Source of the DNA: Saprospiraceae bacterium
GTDB taxonomy: Bacteria > Bacteroidota > Bacteroidia > Chitinophagales > Saprospiraceae
Direction of reading: 5' to 3'
Length of the DNA: 35,560 nt
Assembly (NCBI GenBank): GCA_020631455.1
Contig: JAHDHF010000012.1
Coordinates: 1 to 35,560, forward strand
In this document: positions 8,340 through 16,433 of the stretch, piece by piece
Numbering within the stretch: position 1 is the first letter of the stretch
Layout of the letters: every line of letters starts with the position of its first letter
Program-made: the position numbers and the translations under genes
Notes under the pieces: generated by a model
Databases searched by the model: none
What the model was told of the DNA's origin: nothing
The model's input: only the letters and a program-made list of their open reading frames with translations

Positions 8340-9044
8340 ATGGCAGCAAAGAAAAAACTCCTCAAATTTGCGGCGCTTGCGACTTTTGAGAATGTCTACG
8401 AAAACTTAAATGTCCAAGATCCGAAGATCAATCATCTCGGAGCGGTCGTGGAGCGGCGCGGCAATTGGGGGCGCGAGCATTTTGGCAATGACAATCCGAT
8501 TGTACTTGAGCTTGCTTGCGGCGGCGGCGAATATACCTGTGCGCTTGCAGCGCGAGATCCAGACCGCAATTATATCGGTATCGACCTCAAGGGCAATCGC
8601 ATCTGGAAGGGCGCGACACTCGCTCAGCGCGAAGGTTTGAAAAATGCTGCTTTTTTGCGGACTCGAATTGAACAGATTGATTTGTTTTTTGCGCCTGGAG
8701 AGATTGAGCAAATCTGGATTACATTTCCTGATCCGTATCTACGGCCGAGTAAAGCACGCAAACGCTTGACATCACCGCGATTCTTGAAAATTTACTATCA
8801 GATACTGCAAGAAGGTGGTCTTGTACATCTCAAAACGGATTCGCCGCAGCTCTATGAGTATACGCTCGAAACTGCTGCTGAGCAACCTGTCGACTTGCTG
8901 TATCACGATGACAATATTTATAGTAAGCCTTTGCCGCATCCTGCGCTCGACATCAAAACGTACTACGAAGGCATGCATCTCGCAGATGGTCGTTTGATTA
9001 AATATGTGCAGATGCGCATCACTGATTTGCCCAAACATCCTTGA
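8340..9044 (+). CDS. trmB: tRNA (guanine-N7-)-methyltransferase TrmB
   Basis: A 234-residue enzyme that transfers methyl from S-adenosylmethionine to N7 of G46 in the variable loop of tRNAs. The SAM-binding motif ELACGGGEYT lies near residue 60, followed by the acidic loop YIGIDLKGNRIWKGA. The family signature ITFPDPYLRPSKARKR lies near residues 130-145. The N-terminus (about residues 1-45) matches the extension common in Bacteroidota members. Its stop codon overlaps the next gene's ATG by one base (TGATG), indicating translational coupling. The start is fixed by the -7 box immediately upstream. Assignment is firm. Confidence 0.95.
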   Translation: MAAKKKLLKFAALATFENVYENLNVQDPKINHLGAVVERRGNWGREHFGNDNPIVLELACGGGEYTCALAARDPDRNYIGIDLKGNRIWKGATLAQREGLKNAAFLRTRIEQIDLFFAPGEIEQIWITFPDPYLRPSKARKRLTSPRFLKIYYQILQEGGLVHLKTDSPQLYEYTLETAAEQPVDLLYHDDNIYSKPLPHPALDIKTYYEGMHLADGRLIKYVQMRITDLPKHP

Positions 9045-10291
9045 TGAATACTTTGCGCACTTGGCTGAGCCGCTATCACGCTACGATTGCTTTTTGGGCA
9101 TTGGTCGTGTTATTGGTCTCTTTGGTGTATAGCAAATTTTTGTTGAGCGTGTGCATGTTTGCGTTGTTGATTCCAGCCTTGCTCCGTATTGATGTGAGGG
9201 CTCGCATGAACGAATGGCTCACGCAGCGCAAATATGTGGCTCTGTTATTTCCGTTATTGGCTGTTTTGATAAGCGGCTTGTGGTCATCTGACACATCGCT
9301 CTGGCTTGAGCGAATGCGCATCATGTTGCCGCTTGCTGGACTTGGTTTTGCTTTTTCGGCGATGCCCAAACTCGCCTTTTGGCGGCTGCACATGATTTGG
9401 TTTTTCTTCCTGTTTGTGATGGCTGTTTCGATCAGTCTTGTACTTGGCAATTACGCATTCAATATGGTCGAGATACAAGATATGATGCGGCGTGGGCAGC
9501 CGATGCCTGTGCCCAAGATCAGTCATATTCGATTTAGTCTGCTTTGTGTGACTGCGGCAATCGGAGGAGTCGATTTGATTCGTCAAGGCGCATTTCCGAA
9601 GCGGCGATGGCTCAAAACACTTGTTTGGATTTGTACGATTATCCTGATCGTTGGGCTGCATATCTTGAGTGTGCGCAGTGGTTTGCTTGCCTTGTATGTG
9701 AGCCTATTTGGTTATGCTGTGATGACTGCTTGGGTCGATCGCAAATTTGTGTTGCTTGGTATCGTAGCTCTTGGTTGTACCCTTGCGCCGATGGCTGCCT
9801 ATCAGCTCCCGAGCGTTCGCCAAAAAGTTGATTATACGCTTTGGGATCTCAAAATGTATCGCGAAGGCAATATCTCAGAATACAGCGATGCTCGCCGCTG
9901 GGTAAGCCTTGGTCTCGGACTTGAGCTTGGCAAATCTTCGCCGCTACTCGGAGTAGGCGCAGGCGATGTCAAGCCCGAGCTCAAAAAGCTCTACGCGGCT
10001 CGTTATCCAGATCAGCCAGTTTTGCTGCCGCACAATCAGTATATCTACACCTTTGCGGCGATGGGTGCACTTGGCGTCGTTGCGCTACTGGCTTTGATCG
10101 TTGCACTTATCTGGACTGGCATCAGGCACAAGCATCCACTCTTGATCGCTATTACGCTGATGTTTGTGAGCTCGATGCTCGTCGAGACAACTCTAGAGAC
10201 AGCCGTCGGTATGGCGGCCTTTCTTGTACCGCTGCTTATAGCGTTTCTCTATCTTGATCGCTTCAATGCTCGACAGTCACAAGAAGAGTAA
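9044..10291 (+). CDS. O-antigen ligase-like polytopic membrane protein
   Basis: A 415-residue inner-membrane protein from the ATG at 9044, which overlaps the trmB stop; a TTG three bases earlier is also in frame but less likely. About ten or more hydrophobic segments span most of the length. A large periplasmic-loop region near residues 260-330 includes LLGVGAGD and PHNQYIYTFAAMG, the features of the Wzy_C/O-antigen ligase family, which join or polymerise lipid-linked glycans outside the inner membrane. No glycosyltransferase or other polysaccharide gene is adjacent, so it is not part of a visible O-antigen locus. Coupling to trmB seems a matter of operon arrangement, not shared function. Confidence 0.8.
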   Translation: MNTLRTWLSRYHATIAFWALVVLLVSLVYSKFLLSVCMFALLIPALLRIDVRARMNEWLTQRKYVALLFPLLAVLISGLWSSDTSLWLERMRIMLPLAGLGFAFSAMPKLAFWRLHMIWFFFLFVMAVSISLVLGNYAFNMVEIQDMMRRGQPMPVPKISHIRFSLLCVTAAIGGVDLIRQGAFPKRRWLKTLVWICTIILIVGLHILSVRSGLLALYVSLFGYAVMTAWVDRKFVLLGIVALGCTLAPMAAYQLPSVRQKVDYTLWDLKMYREGNISEYSDARRWVSLGLGLELGKSSPLLGVGAGDVKPELKKLYAARYPDQPVLLPHNQYIYTFAAMGALGVVALLALIVALIWTGIRHKHPLLIAITLMFVSSMLVETTLETAVGMAAFLVPLLIAFLYLDRFNARQSQEE

Positions 10292-10303
10292 GAATGATTT
10301 TTA

Positions 10304-10401
10304 GGGGCATCCGCTCATGTTATGAGCGGCGGGCTATCCGGCACTCTCAGCCTTCTCACGTTGTTCGCAGGCTGTTCAGACAACGCCTTCTATCCCTATG
10401 C
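10304..10401 (+). repeat. Intergenic hairpin repeat copy R5 (subfamily B2)
   Basis: Starts GGGGCATCCGC, has stem CCGCTCATGTTATGAGCGG, and ends CTATCCCTATG. From 10325 to 10400 it is identical base for base to 11117-11192 in copy R6a, and both are in the same orientation around a single gene. Confidence 0.9.
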
Positions 10402-10422
10402 CTTTGTGTATTTCCTCATTTT

Positions 10423-10998
10423 TTATGGTACATATACTTTGTTGTAGAATTTTCTTAATGAATTTTGAGTCAAAAAGAAAAGACCACTTTCGACGTCATC
10501 ATTTGCTGATGATTCCATCTCCACTTTGTAATTAAGACCTTCAGGGATGTCTTGCCAAGGATAAAGTCGCTTACATATGTAAATATTGTCACCAGATTCG
10601 AGGGACAGTAAAACCCAGACACAAAGCTTATTCGATAAGTTTTTTTTATACGCTGTACCTGTTTTGAATACTTGGGCTCCATAACTATAATTCCACCATA
10701 TACTTTTATCCACCACTTTGCTGCTTGTTTTGAGGTTGGAGTGATTAATGGTGACTTCATCTAAATCGATTCCTTCCAGCTTAATGTACCCGAAGTGCTT
10801 GATGAAATAATAAAAAACAAAAACTATGTATAGACAACAACTCGTCAATATGATCAATTGTCCAGAGAAGGATTGTAGATACTGGTGGATATTTCCTTTA
10901 AATAAAAATACAAAATAGCCGAAATAGACACAGATTAACATGAAAGCAATTTCAAGAAAAATTATTCTCGGATGATTTGTAACTCTAATTTTAGCCAT
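10423..10998 (-). CDS. A+T-rich orphan membrane protein
   Basis: A 191-residue protein of no recognised family. Two hydrophobic segments (about residues 11-33 and 45-66) make a hairpin in the membrane; residues 70-191 are soluble, with aromatic-rich stretches (KSIWWNYSYG, KRLYPWQDIPEG). The overall plan resembles small Bacteroidota proteins with two transmembrane helices followed by a PH-like domain, but no motif proves this. A sampled 120-base stretch (10561-10680) is about 37% G+C, clearly lower than the neighbouring trmB and ligase genes. The gene is transcribed alone from its own TATATTTG box and is bracketed by direct repeats R5 and R6a, which suggests acquisition or movement as a one-gene cassette. 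Confidence 0.75.
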   Translation of the reverse strand: MAKIRVTNHPRIIFLEIAFMLICVYFGYFVFLFKGNIHQYLQSFSGQLIILTSCCLYIVFVFYYFIKHFGYIKLEGIDLDEVTINHSNLKTSSKVVDKSIWWNYSYGAQVFKTGTAYKKNLSNKLCVWVLLSLESGDNIYICKRLYPWQDIPEGLNYKVEMESSANDDVESGLFFLTQNSLRKFYNKVYVP

Positions 10999-11066
10999 TG
11001 ATTTTTCTAGAATTGATTAAAGTTTTTTAATAAAAAAAAGTCGAGTTCGATCACCTTTTAGAATAG

Positions 11067-11074
11067 CAAATATA
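11067..11074 (-). promoter_or_regulatory. -7 box TATATTTG for the orphan membrane protein
   Basis: Minus-strand TATATTTG, identical to the boxes at 3198 and 17444. It lies 68 bases before the start codon. It is on the gene side of R6a, inside the bracketed segment, so the promoter would travel with the gene. Confidence 0.5.
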
Positions 11075-11089
11075 CATGTTAAAAATATA

Positions 11090-11192
11090 GGCATCTACTG
11101 CTGCATTACATTTGGCAGCGGCGGGCTATCCGGCACTCTCAGCCTTCTCACGTTGTTCGCAGGCTGTTCAGACAACGCCTTCTATCCCTATG
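11090..11192 (+). repeat. Intergenic hairpin repeat copy R6a (subfamily B2)
   Basis: Shares 76 identical bases (11117-11192) with R5. The stem at its left end differs in sequence (CTGCTGCATTACATTTGGCAGCGG versus the CCGCTC stem of R5), so the conserved arm and the variable hairpin have different histories. Confidence 0.9.
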
Positions 11193-11201
11193 ACGAGCAG
11201 C

Positions 11202-11334
11202 TTGGACAAGCGCTGCGAAGTGGTAGCCGCAGGCTAGACGCGACGTAGAGCAAAGCTCTAGGAGCGGCCGAGCAAGCAGTGAGCCACGCAGCATAGCGAC
11301 CCGTAGCGAGCGCAGCGAGCAAAGGGATGGCCCA
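11202..11334 (-). repeat. Intergenic hairpin repeat copy R6b (subfamily A)
   Basis: On the minus strand it starts GGGCCATCCC, continues GGGTCGCTATGCTGCGTGGC and ends GCGCTTGTCCAA. It lies nine bases from R6a in opposite orientation, the only back-to-back pair in the window. Confidence 0.85.
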
Positions 11335-11422
11335 TCATTTCTCAAATAATAAAAGATCACCTTCTATCAGAAATACTTGAAAAAAGGGCGCTCGGGTGCA
11401 TGACAAGTGTCGGCTTTTCGCT

Positions 11423-11430
11423 TACCTTTG
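11423..11430 (+). promoter_or_regulatory. -7 box TACCTTTG upstream of ppiD
   Basis: Exact TAnnTTTG match. The resulting leader would be about 115 nt, long for this window, and begins with a possible seven-codon peptide (ATG at 11432). A closer promoter cannot be excluded. Confidence 0.4.
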
Positions 11431-11468
11431 CATGAATTTTTCAACACCGTTTTGAGATGCGACAAAAT

Positions 11469-11492
11469 GCCTTAATTATACCTACTTAAGGC
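11469..11492. promoter_or_regulatory. Inverted repeat in the ppiD leader
   Basis: GCCTTAA and TTAAGGC are separated by 10 nt within the predicted leader. It could be an operator or a small RNA hairpin; nothing else supports either. Confidence 0.25.
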
Positions 11493-11548
11493 GTTGATAA
11501 TGAAGCACTTAAAACATTTCACGGCGTAAAAGCACAGACTCGATACAG

Positions 11549-13690
11549 ATGGCACTCATAGGTACGATTAGAAAAAATACGTGGATTTTGGTGGGAATGC
11601 TTGGCTTTGGCCTTGTAGCACTCGTCATCATGTTTGCGATTAATGACTCAAATATCAATTTGTTTGGTAATCCAAATGCGATGGGAACAATCGCTGGTGA
11701 GCCAATCGACGCGCAGGCGTTCAACCAAAAAACACAGGACTTGTATGGCGGTCAAGGCGACTTTCTTGCGAATCGCGAAAACATGTGGAACTACTACGTG
11801 CAGCAAGTACTCGTAGAGAAGGAAGCTGCCAAAATTGGTCTTGCTGTAGGCGATGATGAGCTCAATGAGTTGCAATTTGGTTCTGACAATATGATCAGCC
11901 CGATCATCCGTCAGCGCTTCAGCGATCCAAATACGCGTCAGCTTGATCGTCAGCGTCTCGAAAGTATCCGCGGAGCTATCCAGAGCCAAACACTTGAAGC
12001 GCAAGACATCAAATATTGGAGACAGCAGGAAGAGCTCGTCGAATTGACATCGCTTCAATCTAAGATGGATGCACTCGTCACGAAAGCTGTCTACACGCCA
12101 ACATGGATGGCTGAGCAAACGTATCAAGATCAAAATCAACGTGTCGATTTTGATTATGTTCTTGTACCATTTGATCAAATCGACGATGCTGGTATAGAAG
12201 TGACTGATGCTGACATCAGCTCGTATATCAATGCAAATAAAGCGGCATTCACAAATGAACAACCGACTCGTAGCGTTGAGTACATCACATTTTCTGTGAG
12301 CCCAACAGGTCGTGACTCGATGCAGCTTCGCAATGAAGTGCGCAGCATGATCGCTGATCTCAGATCAAATGATAATGACAGTTTGTTTGCTGTTCAAAAT
12401 GGTGGAGCTGCAGATGCAAAATACTTTACAAGAGATGAGCTTCGAAGTCACCCAATGCGCGATACATTGTTTGATGTGTCAGCAGGTTCTGTCTTTGGCC
12501 CTTATATAGATGGTAATACATACAAGGCTGTTAAAGTCATGGATTATCGTACAGTGGCTGATAGTGTAAAGTCACGTCATATTCTCCGCCCGCTTGACAA
12601 GACAAGTCAAGAAGCATTTAACAATTCATACTTTGCAGAAAAGGCTCGTCTCGACAGCTTAATCATTGAGCTGGAAGCTGGTCGTGCTGTTTTTGATACA
12701 CTAGCGGCACAACTTGGCACTGATGGTACTCGCTCTACTGGTGGTGACCTCGGGTACGCAGGTCAAGGTGGTATGGTCAAACCATTCAATGACTTAATTT
12801 TCTTCCAAGCTGAAAAAGGAGAATACTATACTGTCTTAACTGAGTTTGGTTTGCACCTCGTACAGGTTACTGGCACAAAAGGAGCAAGCCAAGGTGTTCG
12901 CCTCGCAGATATTTCAAAACTCATTGTACCAAGCGAAACAACTGAGGATAGCATTCGCAACCTCGCACAGGATTTTATCGATGATGCATATGCTGCAAAT
13001 CAGACACTCCGCGAAGCTGCTATTGCTGCAAATATGAATGTGCAAACATCACCTGGATTTGAGCGCAATGATTATAACGTACAAGGTATCGGTACTGGTC
13101 AAACATCACGCGACCTTGTCCGCTGGGCATACGGAGAAGATGGTGATGTCTCAGTAGGCGATATCGCGCCTGAAGTTTATGCGTACGCATCAACTGTTGG
13201 TTATTACACTGACAAATTTGTTGTTTCAGGTCTAGCGTCTATCCGTCCAAAAGGACTTGCCAAAGCTGCAAATGTCAAGAATGATGTTATGCCGCTTGTC
13301 AAGAATGAAAAGAAAGCTGAAAAACTCGCATCAGTAAAGCGTGATTCGCTTGCAGGTATTGCATCTCAGTATGATGAAGCGAGCGTACAATCTGTACAAG
13401 GGGCAGCATTCGCCGCTCCAAATGCATTTGTACCAGGTCTTGGAGCAGAGCCTAAAGTCCTTGCAGCAGTATTCAGTACAAAGCAAGGTGAAATCTCTGA
13501 GCCAATCGTTGGAAACAGTGGAATCTACTTTGTCAAGCCGACATACTTGCCTGCTGCTCCAGCTGCACCAAATGCTGCTGACAATAAAAAATCAATGACA
13601 CAACAAACTCGTGGTGGCATGTCAGGATTGCTTTACAATGCAATGCGTAAAGCCGCTGATATTGATGACGCTCGCCACAAATTCTTCTAG
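11549..13690 (+). CDS. ppiD: PpiD/SurA-type peptidylprolyl isomerase, membrane anchored
   Basis: A 713-residue periplasmic folding factor. Residues about 12-32 are a single N-terminal transmembrane helix (WILVGMLGFGLVALVIMFAI), so it is an inner-membrane-anchored protein facing the periplasm. A SurA-N-like chaperone region covers about 45-290. A parvulin (PpiC) rotamase domain lies near residues 345-450 and includes SRHILRP, GGDLGYAGQGGMV and TEFGLHLVQVTG. A second, degenerate parvulin-like segment near 600-670 contains GEISEPIVGNSGIYFVKP. Length and order fit the Bacteroidota form, which is longer than E. coli PpiD. It likely assists outer-membrane and exported proteins such as the barrels encoded nearby. 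It is followed by a strong terminator, so it is monocistronic. Confidence 0.92.
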   Translation: MALIGTIRKNTWILVGMLGFGLVALVIMFAINDSNINLFGNPNAMGTIAGEPIDAQAFNQKTQDLYGGQGDFLANRENMWNYYVQQVLVEKEAAKIGLAVGDDELNELQFGSDNMISPIIRQRFSDPNTRQLDRQRLESIRGAIQSQTLEAQDIKYWRQQEELVELTSLQSKMDALVTKAVYTPTWMAEQTYQDQNQRVDFDYVLVPFDQIDDAGIEVTDADISSYINANKAAFTNEQPTRSVEYITFSVSPTGRDSMQLRNEVRSMIADLRSNDNDSLFAVQNGGAADAKYFTRDELRSHPMRDTLFDVSAGSVFGPYIDGNTYKAVKVMDYRTVADSVKSRHILRPLDKTSQEAFNNSYFAEKARLDSLIIELEAGRAVFDTLAAQLGTDGTRSTGGDLGYAGQGGMVKPFNDLIFFQAEKGEYYTVLTEFGLHLVQVTGTKGASQGVRLADISKLIVPSETTEDSIRNLAQDFIDDAYAANQTLREAAIAANMNVQTSPGFERNDYNVQGIGTGQTSRDLVRWAYGEDGDVSVGDIAPEVYAYASTVGYYTDKFVVSGLASIRPKGLAKAANVKNDVMPLVKNEKKAEKLASVKRDSLAGIASQYDEASVQSVQGAAFAAPNAFVPGLGAEPKVLAAVFSTKQGEISEPIVGNSGIYFVKPTYLPAAPAAPNAADNKKSMTQQTRGGMSGLLYNAMRKAADIDDARHKFF

Positions 13691-13711
13691 ACAAGAGTCG
13701 AGCTGATTCAG

Positions 13712-13749
13712 AAACGTCTCATGTGATTTTTCGCATGAGACGTTTTTTT
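13712..13749 (+). terminator. Rho-independent terminator after ppiD
   Basis: Arms AAACGTCTCATG (13712-13723) and CATGAGACGTTT (13734-13745) with a 10-nt loop, followed by a continuing T-run. It is not part of a repeat copy, which shows that the genome also uses ordinary terminators. Confidence 0.85.
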
Positions 13750-13796
13750 ATTTGCAATTGCAGAATTGATTATTCATTTTCGACGTTAGAAAAGAT

Positions 13797-14315
13797 ATGA
13801 GCAGCCAACCATTAGTCAATCGCGTCGCGCAGAGCAGTCTCGTTACAATTAACTTAGAAGACTATTTTCCGCAAGAGCCTATAGTCGAATTAGATATTTC
13901 TGAATATCTTTTTCAAGGACTCATTCTGCGAGAAAAAGATTTTCGACTTGCCATGAAAGATCACGACTGGTCGCAATATCAAGATGTCAATTTAACAGTC
14001 CATTGTTCAGCAGATGCAATCATACCGACTTGGGCGTATATGCTTATCGCGACACTAGCACAGCCGTTTGCATCTTTTGTTTTTTGCGGTACACAAAAAG
14101 AGTACATCACTGCACATTACCTGAGGATTCTAGAAAAATCAATCGATATCGATGCCCTCCACGACAAGCGAATCGTGATCAAAGGCTGTAGCAATAAGCC
14201 AGTGCCAGCTTCTGCTTATGTAGAGCTTGCGCGTTTGCTCAGACCTATGGCGAAAAATATTATGTACGGTGAGCCCTGTTCGACTGTGCCGATTTTCAAA
14301 AAACCACGTCAATAA
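13797..14315 (+). CDS. DUF2480 family protein
   Basis: A 172-residue cytoplasmic protein without signal peptide or membrane segment, of normal length for DUF2480, a family found mainly in Bacteroidota and of unknown function. Family-typical stretches are visible: LVNRVAQSSLVTINLEDY near the start, LREKDFRLAMKDHDWSQY, CSADAIIPTWAYML in the middle and a conserved end (KGCSNKPVPASAYVEL and LMYGEPCSTVPIFKK-like). The closing GEPCSTVPxFKK segment with a conserved Cys is the most characteristic part. It lies between ppiD and the lytic transglycosylase, 33 bases before the latter, so the two may be cotranscribed. Confidence 0.9.
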   Translation: MSSQPLVNRVAQSSLVTINLEDYFPQEPIVELDISEYLFQGLILREKDFRLAMKDHDWSQYQDVNLTVHCSADAIIPTWAYMLIATLAQPFASFVFCGTQKEYITAHYLRILEKSIDIDALHDKRIVIKGCSNKPVPASAYVELARLLRPMAKNIMYGEPCSTVPIFKKPRQ

Positions 14316-14322
14316 TTTATTA

Positions 14323-14341
14323 GCTTCATTTTTTAATAGAA
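14323..14341 (+). promoter_or_regulatory. Start-proximal motif GCTTCATTTTTTAATAGAA
   Basis: An 18-of-19 match to 34921-34939, ahead of the thioredoxin-like gene. It ends 7 nt before the GTG start of the transglycosylase. It could be a translation-initiation element or promoter part; a partial version lies ahead of asd. Confidence 0.4.
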
Positions 14342-14348
14342 AGATTTC

Positions 14349-15293
14349 GTGAATATTAAATATACCACTGCCGCCGTTTTAGTTTTTGTAGCACTTTTTG
14401 CTATTGTTCTTTCATATTATGCAGGCGGTGAGTCCATCGCGCCAGTTGTTTCGACTCTCGCCGCCGACACACCCGAAAAACAGCAAGAAAATCCAACAAC
14501 GGCAACAAGCAATATCACGATGCCTTCGGTGCCAGACTATCTCGAGTTTGCAGGAGAGCGCGTTCCACTTGATGATCGCGATGTCTTAGAGCGACTCGAG
14601 CGCGAGATCCTTGTCAATACATATTGGCAAAGCAATATGATGCTGCTATTAAAAAACTCAACCAGATATTTCCCAGAGATAGAGCGCATCCTAGCCGAGG
14701 AAAATGTGCCCGATGACTTTAAATATCTCGTCGTCGCAGAAAGCGCATTTCGTAATGTCAAATCTCCAGCAGGGGCGAGCGGCTTTTGGCAGTTTATGCC
14801 TGCCACAGGCAAGCAGTATGGCCTCGTCGTAGCAGAAGATATCGACGAGCGATATAACCTCGAAAAAGCAACTCGCGCCGCCTGCCAATACCTCAAGAAA
14901 AGTAAAGCCAAACAAGGCTCATGGTCGCTAGCGGCAGCAGCATACAACGCTGGAGGCAGACGCATATCCGATGCCCGCGAAGAGCAGCTCGTCAGCAGCT
15001 ACCACGACCTGTATCTCAACACAGAGACCTCACGCTACCTCTTTCGCATCCTCGCCTTCAAAGTCATTATGCCACGCTATCGCGAATACGGTTTTCAGCT
15101 CGACGGCAATGACTTCTACCCACCGAGAGACAATTATCGCACAGAATCCGTCAGCACCGATATGAACTGGGCCAAATTTGCTAAGTCGCGCGGTACCACG
15201 TACAAGCAACTCCGCATCTACAATCCTTGGATACGCCGCATCGAGCACAAGAATCGCAGCGGCCGCACATATACAGTCCGTATTCCGCAATAA
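14349..15293 (+). CDS. Lytic transglycosylase (MltD/SLT-like) with C-terminal LysM-like region
   Basis: A 314-residue envelope enzyme that would cleave the MurNAc-GlcNAc bond of peptidoglycan, leaving a 1,6-anhydro end. An N-terminal hydrophobic segment (about residues 8-24) is a signal or anchor. The SLT domain spans about 100-225: the catalytic Glu131 is in VVAESAF, followed by SPAGASGFWQFMP, ATGKQYGL and AAAYNAGG, the family's usual motifs. The C-terminus (WAKFAKSRGTTYKQLRIYNPW) looks like one LysM-type glycan-binding unit. The start is GTG; no ATG in frame gives an intact signal segment. Repeat R7 follows after about 70 bases. Confidence 0.92.
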   Translation: MNIKYTTAAVLVFVALFAIVLSYYAGGESIAPVVSTLAADTPEKQQENPTTATSNITMPSVPDYLEFAGERVPLDDRDVLERLEREILVNTYWQSNMMLLLKNSTRYFPEIERILAEENVPDDFKYLVVAESAFRNVKSPAGASGFWQFMPATGKQYGLVVAEDIDERYNLEKATRAACQYLKKSKAKQGSWSLAAAAYNAGGRRISDAREEQLVSSYHDLYLNTETSRYLFRILAFKVIMPRYREYGFQLDGNDFYPPRDNYRTESVSTDMNWAKFAKSRGTTYKQLRIYNPWIRRIEHKNRSGRTYTVRIPQ

Positions 15294-15363
15294 TTTCGAG
15301 CCGACATAATCTGAGATTCGATACAAGTTTGTACATTCAGATTGTGGAGCATAAAACAAACAA

Positions 15364-15480
15364 TGGGCTGCCCCTCATGACAGACAAGCTGTCATTCAGG
15401 TCGGGCTGTCCGCAGTACGGTAACCTAGCCGCTCCCTTCGGTCGCGTCCACTCGCTGCGCTCGTGCTGCTTCCATCCCTC
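15364..15480 (+). repeat. Intergenic hairpin repeat copy R7 (subfamily B1)
   Basis: Starts GGGCTGCCCC, carries a stem ATGACAG/CTGTCAT (15377-15395), then the block GGTCGGGCTGTCCGCAGTACG shared with R8, and ends GCTGCTTCCATCCCTC. An open frame that starts inside it at 15463 continues into the next gene, but that start is not the natural one. Confidence 0.85.
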
Positions 15481-15501
15481 ATCCAGAGCTGCCCTCTACT
15501 C

Positions 15502-16365
15502 ATGAACAAGCGGCAATGGATTTACATCGTCGAAAAAACACGACGCCAAGAGAAAATCGGCATCATGCACGAGCCCAAAAATGGGCATTTTCTTATCCAT
15601 TACGCAGGCAAGCCCGTCCAAGCAGCCAAAGACGTACTCGATACACGCGAGTTTCGTTTTTTTATCGACGATGAGCTCTGCATTATCCGCGCCGAAAAAG
15701 ACAAAAAAGACAACTGGGATTATATCCTATCCTTTGATCATAAAGTCGATACACCACTGAATACCGCACGCAAGAAGCTCGAACGTAAACATCTAGTCCA
15801 ATCAATAGCAGCCTTTTCAGGGATAGCATTCTTACTTGTTTTGATTTTAGGAATAGGTTATACAGTCAACTTTTATTACGATAAGGAATCACTCAAAGAG
15901 AACGGCTATGTAACAATTGCTACTATCGTGAGTACACCGCAATCAACTCCTGGGGCAAGGAAATGCGAATATGTGTATCAAATTACGTCCATGTATAGTT
16001 TAGAAGGCAGCATATCATGTAGCTCACTCAAAGCAATTACAGATGCAAATGGTACGGGATTACCAATCTCTGTAGGTGATACATATTACATGAAGTATGA
16101 CATTACAGAATACACAAATCATCAGGTCTTTTTTGATCAGCCCACAGCGGAGACTCTGACACAACTCAAACTAAAAACAAGAAACCGCTTGACTCAACTT
16201 GATCGCAGCATTACAATGCAGCAAGCTGGCTGTATTGTCGATCAAGCCCATAGGCTATATGGGATGCAAGGACTAGCGGACATATTTTTTTCTCAGACGA
16301 TTTCAAGTATCAATAAAACGTCTGATGTCAAGTTTATAAACGAATTGATCAATAGCTGCCAATAA
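15502..16365 (+). CDS. Hypothetical one-TM protein
   Basis: A 287-residue protein starting MNKRQWIYIVEKTRR; 13 additional codons upstream derive from repeat R7 and were excluded. Residues 1-95 are cytoplasmic-looking and charged (FLIHYAGKPVQAAKDVL, then RFFIDDELCIIRAEKDKKD). One transmembrane helix lies near 100-123 (IAAFSGIAFLLVLILGIGYT). The outer half contains a DUF3592-like pattern (YVTIATIVSTPQSTPGARKC followed by SVGDTYYMKYD), with several cysteines. No family is recognised with confidence. The first third is richer in G+C than the remainder, which could reflect a mixed origin. It converges on the barrel gene, separated by a hairpin. Confidence 0.75.
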   Translation: MNKRQWIYIVEKTRRQEKIGIMHEPKNGHFLIHYAGKPVQAAKDVLDTREFRFFIDDELCIIRAEKDKKDNWDYILSFDHKVDTPLNTARKKLERKHLVQSIAAFSGIAFLLVLILGIGYTVNFYYDKESLKENGYVTIATIVSTPQSTPGARKCEYVYQITSMYSLEGSISCSSLKAITDANGTGLPISVGDTYYMKYDITEYTNHQVFFDQPTAETLTQLKLKTRNRLTQLDRSITMQQAGCIVDQAHRLYGMQGLADIFFSQTISSINKTSDVKFINELINSCQ

Positions 16366-16398
16366 AAAACGAGCTGCTTACATGAAGTAAACAGCTCG
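16363..16398 (-). terminator. Terminator for the minus-strand barrel gene
   Basis: On the minus strand arms CGAGCTGTTTAC and GTAAGCAGCTCG (16387-16398 and 16370-16381) pair through one U-G wobble, followed by six Ts. On the plus strand the wobble becomes an A-C mismatch and there is no T-run, so it is tuned for the minus direction. Confidence 0.8.
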
Positions 16399-16433
16399 CT
16401 TCAAAGTATCCAAAAGGATACAATCATTAGGTA

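Larger units (their letters stand above)
10999..11548. other. 550-base divergent intergenic region dominated by two repeats
   Basis: Between the orphan membrane protein and ppiD lie an A+T-rich leader, R6a (+), R6b (-), a 24-nt inverted repeat and a ppiD-facing -7 box. Open frames inside the repeats are compositional artefacts. No RNA gene was recognised. Confidence 0.6.

Noticed and set aside
9041-9043. TTG start for the O-antigen ligase-like gene
   Set aside because: The ATG at 9044 overlaps the trmB stop in the usual TGATG coupling arrangement, so TTG is unnecessary.
11648-12262. 204-residue open frame antisense to ppiD
   Set aside because: Fully within ppiD and rich in Cys, Ile and His from reversed codons; no independent signal.
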